Shown here: piece by piece, positions 8,667 through 17,618 of the stretch | Layout: every line of letters begins with the position of its first letter | Numbering within the stretch: position 1 is the first letter of the stretch | DNA from: Microvirga sp. Mcv34 | Lineage (GTDB): Bacteria; Pseudomonadota; Alphaproteobacteria; Rhizobiales; Beijerinckiaceae | Reading direction: 5' to 3' | Length of the DNA: 59,922 nucleotides | Assembly: GCF_024519725.1 (NCBI RefSeq) | Contig: NZ_JALJRK010000035.1 | Coordinates: 1 to 59,922, forward strand | Program-made: the position numbers and the translations under genes | Notes under the pieces: model-generated | What the model saw: the letters and a program-made list of their open reading frames with translations, nothing else | What the model was told of the DNA's origin: nothing | Database searches by the model: none

Positions 8667-8945
8667 TACTCCCGCCCACGAGGGGCGCGCTCGCGAGGCG
8701 TCGCAAGTTTGGGGCGGGAGGCGGTCCCGCCGCAGGTCTCGCACACCTGTGGTCGCGGGAGGTCGACCTTGGGCGTCGTCCCAGTTGGTCCACCTGAAAA
8801 GAACCGCGTGCGAGGCGCCGCCTGGCTCTTCCACTTCCACACCACACAGCGAGCCGGGCGATGCAGCGCACCTCCCTCGACTGACCTTCAGCCCCGGGGC
8901 CGACCGGCCCCGGGGCTGAAGGTGCTGGCTCTTTGACACGGAAGG
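8667..8945 (+). other. Structured, boxA-bearing leader-like element (copy A)
   Basis: About 280 bases of GC-rich, non-coding sequence directly after the promoter at 8632-8660. It ends in an 18-bp near-perfect hairpin (arms 8885-8902 and 8905-8922) and then GGCTCTTTGACA (8927-8938), which resembles the boxA antitermination signal of rRNA operon leaders (E. coli TGCTCTTTAACA). The blocks CACACAGCGAGCCGG, GCGCACCTCCCTCGAC and the boxA block recur in copy B at the right edge of the window, in the opposite orientation. No 16S rRNA follows. It could be a detached rRNA leader or an independent structured RNA; the call is from sequence alone. Confidence 0.45.
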
Positions 8946-9241
8946 ATCCACAGACGCCGTCATGCGACGTCAAAGATCCCGTGAGCCAATCGCTCCAGGG
9001 CTTCCCCCTCGAGGCGCATATGCCTGTGATGAAGGTCCCGCATCCCGATCCGTTCGTAGAAGAAGAGGGCGGGCCTGCCTTCCTCGACGAAGAGTTCGAT
9101 CCGGATCCGGTCGCGTTCCGGGGCGATCCGGGCCATGCCCACCATGAGCGCCCGTGCGGCTCCTGAGCGGCGCTCCTCCGGCAGAACGGAGAGGGCATGC
9201 ACGATGCCCATCGCCAGGCCGCGCCATCCGGCTCAGATCTG

Positions 9242-9331
9242 CCTCCACTCACGTGGAATCATCTCTCTTCCTTGCCGAGCCGCATCTTTTTTGACGGTGA
9301 ACCGGATCCACTTCACCGAAAAAAATGCTCG
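9242..9331 (-). repeat. Dispersed 90-bp repeat, copy 1
   Basis: Minus strand reads TTTTTTTCGGTGAAGTGGAT, CCGGTTCACCGTCAAAAAAG and ends in a short palindrome around CCACGTGAGTGG. Related copies lie at 33721-33808 and 51877-51957 on the plus strand. Repeats of this type (core GAAGTGGATCCGGTTC) are widespread in Hyphomicrobiales. This copy sits inside the GNAT pseudogene. Confidence 0.7.
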
Positions 9332-9408
9332 AGCCGCGAAAGAACGAGACGAAGCCGACGGGCTGACCGTCACGCACGGTGATCAGACCCGGGAACGATG
9401 CCCTCTTA

Positions 9409-9515
9409 CGTCATGGCCGTCCCCAGCCTTGATGGGGATCAGTCCCGGCCATCCCGATGCTGTGAAGCGCCGAACTCTTCCGATCGAGATCACCGGCACG
9501 AGGCCGGTGATGACG
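9409..9515. repeat. GTCAT-flanked palindromic repeat (type 1), inside GNAT gene
   Basis: Full-length element: begins CGTCATGGCCGTCCCC, ends CCGGTGATGACG. The terminal inverted repeat is CGTCAT/ATGACG. It is about 80-90 percent identical by eye to 24099-24208, and interrupts the coding sequence of the GNAT gene. Confidence 0.75.
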
Positions 9516-9618
9516 GCGAGGTGCATTCAAACGAAAAAGCGTGTCGGCATCATCGGGCGTCGCGCTTCGCACATGGACCGGGGATGCCGCCACATCGACT
9601 ACTCTGTGAGGGCGCCGC

Positions 9619-12600
9619 TCAATGCGCCTCGTCCCAGTTCTGCGCCGCCCGGGCTTCAACGGCGAGCGGGACCTTGAGGGTCACGGCCGGGAACGGCGCT
9701 TCCGTCATGACGCGGGAGATCACCGGCAGCGAGGCCTCGACCTCGTCGTCGGGAACCTCGAACACCAGTTCGTCGTGCACCTGCAGCAGCATGCGGGCGG
9801 AGAGGCGCTCGGCCTTCAGCGTGTCTTCCATGCGGACCATGGCGCGGCGGATGATGTCGGCGGCGGTGCCCTGGATCGGCGCGTTGATCGCCTGGCGTTC
9901 CACGCCGGCGCGCTCGGAGGGATTGTTCGACTTGATCTGCGGGTAATGGCACACGCGGCCGAATAGCGTGGTCACATAGCCCTTCTCCTTACAGAACTTC
10001 TTCGTCTGGTCCATGTAGTTGCGGATGCCGGGGAACTGCTCGAAATACTGCTTGATGAAGGCGGAGGCTTCCGCGTTGCCGATGCCGAGGCGCGTGGCAA
10101 GGCCAAAGGCCGAGATGCCGTAGATGATGCCGAAATTGATGGTCTTCGCCTGACGGCGCAGGTCGCCCGTCATCTGGTCGAGCGGCACGCCGAACATGGC
10201 GGACGCCGTCGCCGCGTGAATGTCGATGCCTTGCGCGAACGCCTCCTGCAATTGCGGAATGTCGGCGATATGCGCGAGCAGGCGCAGCTCGATCTGGCTG
10301 TAATCGGCCGAGATGATCTTGTGGCCTTCCTGTGCCACGAAGGCCTTGCGGATCTTGCGGCCGGCCTCCGTGCGGATCGGGATGTTCTGCAGGTTCGGAT
10401 CGGAGGACGAAAGGCGTCCCGTCGTCGTTGCCGCAAGCGAGAACGAGGTGTGCACCCGCTTGGTCTCGGGATGCATGTGCTCCTGCAGCGTATCCGTGTA
10501 GGTGGATTTCAGCTTCGAGAGCTGGCGCCATTCGAGGATCTTGGCGGGCAGCTCGTGGCCGGCCTGCGCCAGCTCGTCGAGCAACGTCGCGGGCGTGGCC
10601 CATTGGCCGGACGGCGTCTTCTTCGCGCCGGGCAGGCCCATCTTGCCGAAGAGGATGTCGCCGATCTGCTTGGGCGAGCCCAGGGCGAATTTTTCGCCCG
10701 CCATCTCGTGAATCTCGTCCTCGAGCCGGGCCAGCGTCTGGGCGAAATCGCCCGACAGGCGGCTGAGGATCTGCCGGTCGACCATGATGCCGCGCATCTC
10801 CATGCGGGCAAGCGTGTCGACCATCGGACGCTCCAGCGTCTCGTACACCGTGGCGCGGTGCTCCGCGGCGAGGCGCGGCTTCAGGAGCTGCCACAGGCGC
10901 AAGGTGACGTCCGCGTCCTCCGCCGCATAGGCGGTGGCCTTGCCGATCTCCACCTTGTCGAAAGTCACCTTGTTCCGGCCGGTGCCCGCGACCTCGGAGA
11001 AGGTGATGGGCGAGTGGCCGAGATGGCGGCGCGAGAGCTCGTCCATGCCGTGCGAGCCCTTGCCCGCATCGAGTACATAGGAGATCAGCATCGTATCGTC
11101 GAAGGGATGCACCTCGATGCCGTGGCGCTTCAGCACGACCCAGTCGTATTTCAGGTTCTGACCGATCTTGAGAACCGACGGATCCTCCAGCAGCGGACGC
11201 AGGACATCGAGCGCCTCGGTAATGGGGATCTGCCCCTTCACGAGCCCGCCGCCGAAGAGATCCGATTCATCGCGGTGCTGCAGAGGCACGTAGCAGGCCT
11301 TGCCCGCTTCCAGCGCCAGGGAGAAGCCGACGAGATCGGCCCGCGTCGCGTCGAGATCGCTCGTTTCCGTGTCGACGGCAACAAAGCCCTGCTCGCGTCC
11401 CAGCGCGACCCATTCCTTCAGGCGCTCCAGGGTCGTGACAGTCTCGTAAGCGGCGACGTCGAAAGGTACCGACGAGGCTTCCGTCGCGCGTCGTCCCGCG
11501 AGCTGCGACGGCGTGCCGATGCCGTCGACGGGCTTGCGCGGGCTCGCGGTCTCCGGCAGGTCGAGACCCGCGAAGGGATCGACTTCGCCCGCCCCGGCAT
11601 CGGCCTTGCCGAAGAACGGCATGGCATCGTCCGTGGGCGCCGTCACGCCGGTGCCGTTGCCGTTGCGCTCCCAGCGGATTGCCTCGCCGCCGGGCATGAG
11701 GCGCGGGTCGGGCCCGATAGCGGACGGGTCCGCCTCGTAGAGCTCCGCCACGCGCCGGGTGAGCGTGTTGAACTCCATGGCCTTCAGGAAGCCGATCAGC
11801 GTCTTCGGATCGGGCTCCGGCATGCGCAGGTCGTCGAGGGGCACCGGAACCGGCGCGTCGCAATCGAGCGTCACGAGCTTCTTGGACAGGCGCGCCGATT
11901 CCGCATTGTTGATGAGCGTCTCGCGGCGCTTGGGCTGCTTGATCTCGGGGGCGCGCTCCAGCAGGGTTTCGAGGTCGCCGTATTCCTTGATCAGCTGGGC
12001 GGCGGTCTTGAGCCCGATGCCGGGAACACCCGGGACGTTGTCCGAGGTGTCGCCCATGAGGGCCAGCACGTCGCCGATCTTTTCCGGCGGAATGCCCTCC
12101 CACTTCTCGATGACGGCGGCCTCGTCCAGGTTGCGCTCGGGCCGGTAGCCCGGCTTGCCCTTGGACCCCGACTCGAAATCGTAGAAGCACACCTTCGGGC
12201 CGACGAGCTGCATCAGGTCCTTGTCGGACGAGATGATGAGCACGTCCGCCCCGCGGGCCTCGGCCTGCCGGGTATAGGTGGCGATCAGGTCGTCGGCCTC
12301 GTAGCGCTGCAGCTCCACGGGCTCGAGCCCGAAGGCCCGGATCGCCTCGCGCATGATCGGCATCTGCACCTTCAGGTCCTCCGGCGCGTCCGGCCGGTGG
12401 CCCTTGTAATCCTCGTAGAGCTCCTTGCGGAAGGAGCCCTCGGACTTGTCAAGCACGATGGCGAGATGCGTCGGTTTGAGGCCTGCCGCCCCGTCGCGCA
12501 TGAACTGCAGGAGCTTGGACACGAAGAGCCGCACGGCTCCCGTCGGCATCCCGTCCGACGAGCGGGCATTGTACTTCTGGTCCTGGTTCATGGACTGGAA

Positions 12601-12678
12601 GTAGGCCCGGAAGATGAAGGAGGAGCCGTCGACGAGGAAGATGTGGTCGCCGGCTTGGACGGGACGGGAGGAAGCCAT
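9619..12678 (-). CDS. polA: DNA polymerase I
   Basis: A 1019-residue family A polymerase with all three domains. The N-terminal 5' nuclease starts GDHIFLVDGSSFIFRAYF, with metal-site stretches LIISSDKDLMQLVG and GDTSDNVPGVPGIGLKTA. The 3'-5' exonuclease is intact, with VAVDTETSDL near residue 430 (D-x-E) and GQNLKYDWVVL. The polymerase domain has SADYSQIELRLLAHI near 790, KTINFGIIYGISAFG near 850 and QVHDELVFEV near 969. It acts in Okazaki fragment maturation and repair. At 1019 residues it is longer than the E. coli enzyme because of a roughly 60-residue linker before the exonuclease domain. It is a single-gene unit; the start ATG 12678 follows ACCAAAAGAGACCC. Confidence 0.97.
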   Translation of the reverse strand: MASSRPVQAGDHIFLVDGSSFIFRAYFQSMNQDQKYNARSSDGMPTGAVRLFVSKLLQFMRDGAAGLKPTHLAIVLDKSEGSFRKELYEDYKGHRPDAPEDLKVQMPIMREAIRAFGLEPVELQRYEADDLIATYTRQAEARGADVLIISSDKDLMQLVGPKVCFYDFESGSKGKPGYRPERNLDEAAVIEKWEGIPPEKIGDVLALMGDTSDNVPGVPGIGLKTAAQLIKEYGDLETLLERAPEIKQPKRRETLINNAESARLSKKLVTLDCDAPVPVPLDDLRMPEPDPKTLIGFLKAMEFNTLTRRVAELYEADPSAIGPDPRLMPGGEAIRWERNGNGTGVTAPTDDAMPFFGKADAGAGEVDPFAGLDLPETASPRKPVDGIGTPSQLAGRRATEASSVPFDVAAYETVTTLERLKEWVALGREQGFVAVDTETSDLDATRADLVGFSLALEAGKACYVPLQHRDESDLFGGGLVKGQIPITEALDVLRPLLEDPSVLKIGQNLKYDWVVLKRHGIEVHPFDDTMLISYVLDAGKGSHGMDELSRRHLGHSPITFSEVAGTGRNKVTFDKVEIGKATAYAAEDADVTLRLWQLLKPRLAAEHRATVYETLERPMVDTLARMEMRGIMVDRQILSRLSGDFAQTLARLEDEIHEMAGEKFALGSPKQIGDILFGKMGLPGAKKTPSGQWATPATLLDELAQAGHELPAKILEWRQLSKLKSTYTDTLQEHMHPETKRVHTSFSLAATTTGRLSSSDPNLQNIPIRTEAGRKIRKAFVAQEGHKIISADYSQIELRLLAHIADIPQLQEAFAQGIDIHAATASAMFGVPLDQMTGDLRRQAKTINFGIIYGISAFGLATRLGIGNAEASAFIKQYFEQFPGIRNYMDQTKKFCKEKGYVTTLFGRVCHYPQIKSNNPSERAGVERQAINAPIQGTAADIIRRAMVRMEDTLKAERLSARMLLQVHDELVFEVPDDEVEASLPVISRVMTEAPFPAVTLKVPLAVEARAAQNWDEAH

Positions 12679-12752
12679 GGGTCTCTTTTGGTGAGAAATC
12701 GACCCGTAACAGATAGTGTTTTTGAGGCCCGATGGCTACGCCCGCGGCGGGT

Positions 12753-13970
12753 TTATGCAGCCCTGAGGCGGGCGAGGTCCAGGTCGAGTTCACGAAGGGC
12801 CTGGATCACCACCCCTTCCGTCAGCAGATCCATGGAGGATTCCACCACATGGATGGCGGCGAGCGCCCGCAATTCCGGAATGGTCTGCGATTCGAGCGCC
12901 GCCTCGAAGGAGGGGCGCAGCAGATCCATGGCCCGCGTGCCGGGGCCGCAGATCACGATGTGGTCGGGCTCGAGCGTCTGGATCAGGATGCCGACCGCGT
13001 CGCCCAAGACCTCGCCGGCGGCCTGGAAGAGATTGAGCAGGGCGGGATCGCCCGCCCGGGCCTGCTCGACGATGGATTCCATGGCGTCCTCGCCCGGCAG
13101 CAGCAGGGTCGGGGCGGGGCGGTGGTCGATGAGCTGGGCGTCCCGGTGCAGGGCGTAATCGGCCAGATAGGCCTCGATGCAGCCGCGCCCGCCGCAGCGG
13201 CATTGCGGGCCGCTTCGACGCAAGCGCACATGGCCGAACTCGCTGCCGCCGAAGCGGGCGCCGCGATAGAGTTCGCCCTGGATGAGGAAGCCCAGGCCCA
13301 CGCCGTCGCCGATCATCAGGCAGGTGGTGCGCCCGGAGCGCAGGTCCGAGTTCCGCTGCGCGATGGCGAAGGCCATGGCGCTGGCGTCGTTCTCCATGAG
13401 GACGGGCTTGCCGAGCCTTGCCCCGAGGCCCGAGGCCAGCGGCAGGTCGCGGGTGCCGAGCACCGGGCTCCAGGCCACGATGCCGTCCCGCGTGTCCACA
13501 TAGCCCTGGCAGGCGAGGCCGACGGCTTTCACGTCATGAGCGCCCGTCTCTTCGGCAAAGGCCGTGATCGTCCCCGCCAGCACGTCCATCAGCTCGTCCG
13601 CCCCCAGATTGCGCAGGGGGCGCTCGATATGGCGGCTGGCCCGGTTGCGGCCGGCGCTGTCCACGAGCCGCAGCTCAATCCGGTTGAAACCGGTCCAGAC
13701 ACCGACCACGGAGCCGAGCGTCTCCGCGAAGTAGAGGCGCGTCTTGGGCCGACCGCGAATCAGCCCGGAGGCCTGATCGGCAGTCTCCTCCGCCACCAGG
13801 ATCCCCTCGTCGAGGAGGCTCGCCGTCAGCTCGGACACGGAGGCCGGGCTCATGCCGAGATGCTGGCCGATTTCCACCCGTGCCATGGGGCCTTCCCGGC
13901 GCAGGGCGTCGAGCAGGCGCCGGCGGGCTGCTTCACGGGGGGAGAGAGGGATCATGGACATCGCGGTCAT
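12753..13970 (-). CDS. ROK family transcriptional repressor (XylR-like)
   Basis: A 405-residue protein with an N-terminal winged helix-turn-helix (ARVEIGQHLGMSPASVSELT, residues about 30-49) fused to a ROK sugar-kinase-like domain. The ROK zinc motif C-x-C-G-x2-G-C-x-E is present as CRCGGRGCIEAYL near residues 257-269. Such proteins (XylR, NagC, Mlc) bind a sugar or sugar derivative and release operator DNA. It is divergently transcribed from the xylF-type operon across a 215-bp region, so it most likely controls that operon and itself. Three ATG codons (13970, 13961, 13955) lie close together without a clear ribosome-binding site; I give the longest. Confidence 0.87.
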   Translation of the reverse strand: MTAMSMIPLSPREAARRRLLDALRREGPMARVEIGQHLGMSPASVSELTASLLDEGILVAEETADQASGLIRGRPKTRLYFAETLGSVVGVWTGFNRIELRLVDSAGRNRASRHIERPLRNLGADELMDVLAGTITAFAEETGAHDVKAVGLACQGYVDTRDGIVAWSPVLGTRDLPLASGLGARLGKPVLMENDASAMAFAIAQRNSDLRSGRTTCLMIGDGVGLGFLIQGELYRGARFGGSEFGHVRLRRSGPQCRCGGRGCIEAYLADYALHRDAQLIDHRPAPTLLLPGEDAMESIVEQARAGDPALLNLFQAAGEVLGDAVGILIQTLEPDHIVICGPGTRAMDLLRPSFEAALESQTIPELRALAAIHVVESSMDLLTEGVVIQALRELDLDLARLRAA

Positions 13971-14185
13971 TTGTTCGAACTACGAATAAAACTATTCCAG
14001 AATGATTGGATATCAGACGAAAAGATAAGCTTACTGGTGCTTGAAGGCGCCAATGCCTGAGATAATTATTTCCCCGCTCGAACTATAAAGCATGGCGGAG
14101 CGAGCCTTATCGTCGAACCAACCGGATCGACAGCCTGCCATGAGCCACGGACCTGCAAGGGAACGCAAGGTCCAGGAGGAAGCCG
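13971..14185. promoter_or_regulatory. Divergent ROK-regulator / xylose operon control region
   Basis: Holds two related sites: GTTCGAACTACGAATAAAAC (13973-13992), in which TTCG and CGAA form an inverted repeat around five bases, and CTCGAACTATAAAG (14077-14090). The shared core TCGAACTA next to both transcription starts makes these candidate operators for the ROK repressor. The region between is AT-rich. The xylF ribosome-binding site is CCAGGAGGAAGCC, directly before 14186. Confidence 0.5.
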
Positions 14186-15229
14186 ATGCTATCGAAGAAA
14201 CACGCCCTGATCAGCCTTGCCGCCCTGGCTCTGTCCGCCACCGCCGCCTTCGCCCAAAAGGGCCCGGTCGTCGGCGTCAGCTGGTCGAATTTCCAGGAAG
14301 AGCGCTGGAAGACCGACGAAGCCGCCATCAAGGCTGCCGTCGAGAAGGCCGGCGGCACCTACGTGTCGGCGGATGCGCAATCCTCGCCCGCCAAGCAGCT
14401 CACCGACATCGAGAGCCTGATCTCCCGCGGAGCCAAGGCGCTGATCGTGCTGGCCCAGGATTCCGACGCGGTGCGCCCGGCCGTCGAGAAGGCCATCGCG
14501 GAAGGCATTGCGGTCGTGGGCTATGACCGCCTCATCGAAATCCCGCAGGCCTTCTATCTCACCTTCGACAACGTCGAGGTCGGTCGTCTTCAGGCTCGTG
14601 AAGTGCTGAAAGTAAAGCCCGAGGGCAACTACGCCTTCATCAAGGGCTCGGGCTCGGATCCGAACGCGAACTTCCTGTTCCAGGGCTCGATGGAAGTGCT
14701 CAAGCCCGCCATCGACGCCGGCAAGATCAAGAACGTGGGCGAGGCCTACACGGATGGCTGGCTCCCGGCCAACGCGCAGCGGAACATGGAGCAGTTCCTC
14801 ACCAAGAACAACAACAAGATCGATGCGGTGATCGCCGCCAACGACGGCACGGCCGGCGGCGCCATCGCGGCTCTCGCGGCGCAGGGCTTGGCCGGTTCGG
14901 TGCCGGTCTCCGGACAGGACGCCGACAAGGCGGCCCTCAACCGCGTCGCGCTCGGCACGCAGACCGTGACGGTGTTCAAGGATGCCCGCGAACTCGGCCG
15001 CAACGCCGCTGAAATCGCCGTGCAGCTCGCAGGCGGCAAGAAGCTGAGCGAGATCCAGGGCGCGAAGCCGTGGAATCTCGGCCCGAAGAAGCAGACCATG
15101 ACGGCTCTCTTCCTCACCCCCGTGGCGATCACGAAGGACAATCTCGACGTGGTCATCAAGGCCGGTTGGGCGTCCAAGGAGGTGGTCTGCCAGGGCGTGA
15201 AGGCCGGCACCGTGAAGGCCTGCGACTGA
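14186..15229 (+). CDS. xylF: D-xylose-type sugar ABC transporter substrate-binding protein
   Basis: A 347-residue periplasmic protein. Residues 1-23 form a signal peptide ([16 protein letters not shown], cleavage before QKGP). The mature part starts [18 protein letters not shown], the typical start of XylF-class periplasmic binding protein 1 domains. [19 protein letters not shown] and [12 protein letters not shown] follow, and [19 protein letters not shown] builds the second lobe's hinge side. It delivers a pentose, probably D-xylose, to the permease and ATPase encoded downstream. It is the first gene of the operon, with a strong AGGAGGAAG site 3-4 bases before the ATG. Sugar specificity is inferred from family similarity and the aldose dehydrogenase in the same operon. 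Confidence 0.86.
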   Translation: MLSKKHALISLAALALSATAAFAQKGPVVGVSWSNFQEERWKTDEAAIKAAVEKAGGTYVSADAQSSPAKQLTDIESLISRGAKALIVLAQDSDAVRPAVEKAIAEGIAVVGYDRLIEIPQAFYLTFDNVEVGRLQAREVLKVKPEGNYAFIKGSGSDPNANFLFQGSMEVLKPAIDAGKIKNVGEAYTDGWLPANAQRNMEQFLTKNNNKIDAVIAANDGTAGGAIAALAAQGLAGSVPVSGQDADKAALNRVALGTQTVTVFKDARELGRNAAEIAVQLAGGKKLSEIQGAKPWNLGPKKQTMTALFLTPVAITKDNLDVVIKAGWASKEVVCQGVKAGTVKACD

Positions 15230-15245
15230 TCGAAACCCGCTCCGG

Positions 15246-15345
15246 GTCATCCCCGGCGGGCCTTTAGGCGAGGGAAGGGGATCCATAGCGCAAAGCGTGC
15301 GAATGGATCCCCTTCCCCTCCGCTGACGCTCCGGCCGGGGATGAC
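15246..15345. repeat. GTCAT-flanked long palindrome between xylF and xylH
   Basis: Starts GTCATCCCCGGC and ends GCCGGGGATGAC, with a second inner inverted repeat AGGGAAGGGGATCCAT / ATGGATCCCCTTCCC. Lying between the binding-protein and permease genes, it could stabilise the upstream mRNA and lower permease levels, as REP elements do in other sugar operons. Confidence 0.65.
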
Positions 15346-15386
15346 ATTTTTCATGAGACTTTTCATTCGTCTTTCAGCGTGACGTC

Positions 15387-16688
15387 ATGACCGCACCCAT
15401 TGCCACGACTGCCCCGCCGCCACCGAGCACCGCGTCCGGCTCGCTCCTCTCGAAACTCGAAATCGACGTTCGCATGCTCGGCATGCTGGCGGCGCTCGCC
15501 GTGATCTGGATCGGGTTCGACATTCTCTCCGGCGGCGTGTTCCTGACGCCCCGCAACCTCTGGAACCTGTCGGTCCAGACGGCCTCCGTGGCCGTCATGG
15601 CGACCGGCATGGTGCTCGTCATCGTCACGCGCAACATCGACCTGTCGGTCGGGGCGATCCTCGGCGTCGTCGGCATGATCATCGGCGTCGCGCAGGTGCA
15701 GTGGCTGCCGGCCTATCTCGGCCTCGAGCATTGGCTGACCGCGCCGCTCGCCGTGCTGATCGCGCTCGTGGCCGGCGGGCTCATCGGACTGTTCCAGGGC
15801 TGGCTCATCGCCTATCTCGGCATTCCCTCCTTCATCGTCACACTGGGCGGCCTGCTCGTGTGGCGCGGCGCGGCCTGGTGGGTCACCACGGGCCAGACCG
15901 TCGCGCCGATGGATTCGCGCTTCAAGGCCTTCGGCGGCGGCGTGGAAGGCGCGCTCGGCGCCACCACCACCTGGATCATCGCGGCGATCGCCTGCGGACT
16001 CATCATCGTGGGCCTGGGCCTGACGCGCCGCCGCCGCCTGCGCTTCGGCTTTCCGGTCCGTCCCGGCTGGGCCGACGCGGTGATCGCCGTCGTGGCCTGC
16101 GGGGCCGTTCTCGCCACGGCTGCGGTCTTCAACGCCTATCCCATGCCGATGGGATCGGCCCGGACCTGGGCCGAAGCCCGCGGCATCGCCTGGCCCGAAG
16201 GCGGCCTGTTCATCTCGCAAGGCGTCGCCCTTCCGGTGCTGATCGCCGTCCTGGTCGGACTGGTGATGACCTTCATCGCCACGCGGCGGCGCTTCGGCCG
16301 CTACGTCTTCGCCATCGGAGGCAATCCGGAGGCGGCCGAGCTGTCGGGCATCAACACCCGCTGGACGCTCATGAAGGTCTTCGGCCTCATGGGCCTCCTG
16401 TGCGGCATCTCCGCCTGCATCTCGACCGCGCGCCTGAATGCGGCCACGAACGCGGCTGGGACGCTCGACGAGCTGTACGTCATCGCATCCGCGGTGATCG
16501 GCGGCACGTCGCTCGCCGGCGGCATCGGGACGATCGCGGGCGCCATGCTCGGCGCCCTCGTCATGCAGTCGCTGCAATCGGGCATGGTGCTGCTCGGCGT
16601 CGACACGCCGCTGCAGAACATCGTCGTCGGCGCGGTGCTCGTGCTGGCGGTCTGGGTCGACAGCCTCTATCGCCGTCGCATCAAGTAA
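15387..16688 (+). CDS. xylH: Sugar ABC transporter permease, XylH-like
   Basis: A 433-residue integral membrane permease of the RbsC/AraH/XylH class with about ten to twelve spans. Family signatures are [20 protein letters not shown] near residues 69-88 and [20 protein letters not shown] with [20 protein letters not shown] near the C-terminus. An extra pair of spans in the middle (about 190-260) explains the length and is typical of XylH compared with RbsC. It forms the membrane channel for the sugar delivered by the upstream binding protein. The ATG at 15387 follows a weak ribosome-binding site, consistent with lower expression than xylF. Confidence 0.88.
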   Translation: MTAPIATTAPPPPSTASGSLLSKLEIDVRMLGMLAALAVIWIGFDILSGGVFLTPRNLWNLSVQTASVAVMATGMVLVIVTRNIDLSVGAILGVVGMIIGVAQVQWLPAYLGLEHWLTAPLAVLIALVAGGLIGLFQGWLIAYLGIPSFIVTLGGLLVWRGAAWWVTTGQTVAPMDSRFKAFGGGVEGALGATTTWIIAAIACGLIIVGLGLTRRRRLRFGFPVRPGWADAVIAVVACGAVLATAAVFNAYPMPMGSARTWAEARGIAWPEGGLFISQGVALPVLIAVLVGLVMTFIATRRRFGRYVFAIGGNPEAAELSGINTRWTLMKVFGLMGLLCGISACISTARLNAATNAAGTLDELYVIASAVIGGTSLAGGIGTIAGAMLGALVMQSLQSGMVLLGVDTPLQNIVVGAVLVLAVWVDSLYRRRIK

Positions 16689-16699
16689 GGAGGCGCATC

Positions 16700-17479
16700 A
16701 TGCACACCAATGGAACGACGCCTCTCGTCGAGATGCGCAACATCTCCATCGCGTTCGGCGGCATCAAGGCCGTGGACGGCGTGTCCGTCGACCTTCGCCC
16801 CGGCGAGGTGGTGGGCCTGCTCGGCCACAACGGCGCAGGCAAGTCGACGCTGATCAAGATCCTGTCCGGCGCCTATCGGCCGGATTCGGGCGAGATCTAC
16901 GTCAACGGCGAACACGCCGACATCGCGACGCCCCGCGACGCCAAGCGCTACGGCATCGAGACGATCTACCAGACGCTCGCGCTCGCCGACAACATCGACG
17001 CGGCGGGCAACATCTTCTTAGGAAGAGAGGTGCTGACGCCCTACGGCACCCTGGATGACGCGACGATGGAGGCCGAGACCCGCAAGGTCATGGCGCGCCT
17101 CAACCCGCATTTCCGCCGCTTCAAGGAGCCCGTGAAGGCGCTGTCCGGCGGCCAGCGCCAATCCGTGGCGATCGCGCGCGCGATCTACTTCAATGCGCGG
17201 GTGCTGATCATGGACGAGCCGACGGCCGCGCTCGGCCCCGCCGAGACGCAGCAGGTGGCCGATCTCGTGCTGCAGCTGAAGAAGGAAGGCATCGTCATCT
17301 TCCTCATCAGCCATGACATCCACGACGTGTTCGGCCTCGCCGACCGGGTGAGCGTGATGAAGAACGGCAAGCTCGTGGGATCGGCCGACGTCCAGGACGT
17401 CACGCAGGATGAGGTCCTCGGCATGATCATCCTGGGCAAATGCCCGCCCGGCGCGACGCCCGGACCGGGCGCGAGCTGA
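16700..17479 (+). CDS. xylG: Sugar ABC transporter ATP-binding protein, single domain
   Basis: A 259-residue ATPase. Walker [10 protein letters not shown] (about 41-49), signature LSGGQRQ, Walker [12 protein letters not shown] and the switch SHD are all present. The usual XylG/RbsA/AraG protein has two fused nucleotide-binding domains (about 500 residues). This one has a single domain, as in the FrcA-type fructose transporter, so two copies must assemble with the permease. The start ATG 16700 is preceded by AAGGAGG, 12 bases after the permease stop, indicating tight coupling. The nearly full-length readings in the permease region on other frames are not real. Confidence 0.86.
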   Translation: MHTNGTTPLVEMRNISIAFGGIKAVDGVSVDLRPGEVVGLLGHNGAGKSTLIKILSGAYRPDSGEIYVNGEHADIATPRDAKRYGIETIYQTLALADNIDAAGNIFLGREVLTPYGTLDDATMEAETRKVMARLNPHFRRFKEPVKALSGGQRQSVAIARAIYFNARVLIMDEPTAALGPAETQQVADLVLQLKKEGIVIFLISHDIHDVFGLADRVSVMKNGKLVGSADVQDVTQDEVLGMIILGKCPPGATPGPGAS

Positions 17480-17488
17480 TCCTTCGAC

Positions 17489-17590
17489 GTCATCCCGGAC
17501 GAAGCGTAGCGAAGATCCGGGATCGGTTGCAGAATAAGACCCGATTCTGTTCCGTCATCCCGGATTCTGCGGCGCAGCTCCGGGATGACG
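17489..17590. repeat. GTCAT-flanked palindromic repeat (type 2)
   Basis: Between xylG and the dehydrogenase gene. Opens GTCATCCCGGAC, contains a second GTCATCCCGGA in the middle, and closes GCTCCGGGATGACG. It is related to 1653-1752. Confidence 0.7.
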
Positions 17591-17618
17591 GAACTCCATT
17601 TCAATCAAGTGAGAAACC

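Larger units (their letters stand above)
8960..9578 (-). pseudogene. GNAT acetyltransferase gene broken by two inserted repeats
   Basis: Three separate pieces of a GNAT N-acetyltransferase can be read on the minus strand. The N-terminal piece near 9578-9525 reads VHVRSATPDDADTLFRLNA. The middle piece near 9400-9335 reads FPGLITVRDGQPVGFVSFFR. The C-terminal piece 9235-8960 reads WRGLAMGIVHALSVLPEERR, then ARALMVGMARIAPERDR and FYERIGM, covering the acetyl-CoA loop. Piece one is separated from piece two by a 107-bp GTCAT element (9409-9515), and piece two from piece three by a roughly 90-bp dispersed repeat (9242-9331). A stop (TGA, in CAGATCTGA) lies in frame before the last piece. The first junction has also lost coding sequence, since GNATs normally have more residues there. 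A protein of 83 residues starting at 9211 is open but lacks half the fold. Confidence 0.7.

Noticed and set aside
8939..9200. 16S rRNA start after the boxA of copy A
   Set aside because: No stretch resembling the conserved 16S 5' end is present; the DNA there is the GNAT pseudogene on the other strand.
8479..9252. A 257-codon minus-strand frame across the repeat region
   Set aside because: It runs through the GC-rich element and the GNAT remnant in the wrong frame and has no recognisable domain.
10216..13158. A 980-codon open frame on the plus strand opposite polA
   Set aside because: It is antisense to a clear polA and its reading lacks family motifs. In GC-rich DNA such mirror frames are common; low-complexity R/G/E content confirms it.
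15701..16699. N-terminal extension of the xylG ATPase through the permease gene
   Set aside because: The extension is an out-of-frame reading of xylH; a clear AAGGAGG and ATG at 16700 start the ATPase.
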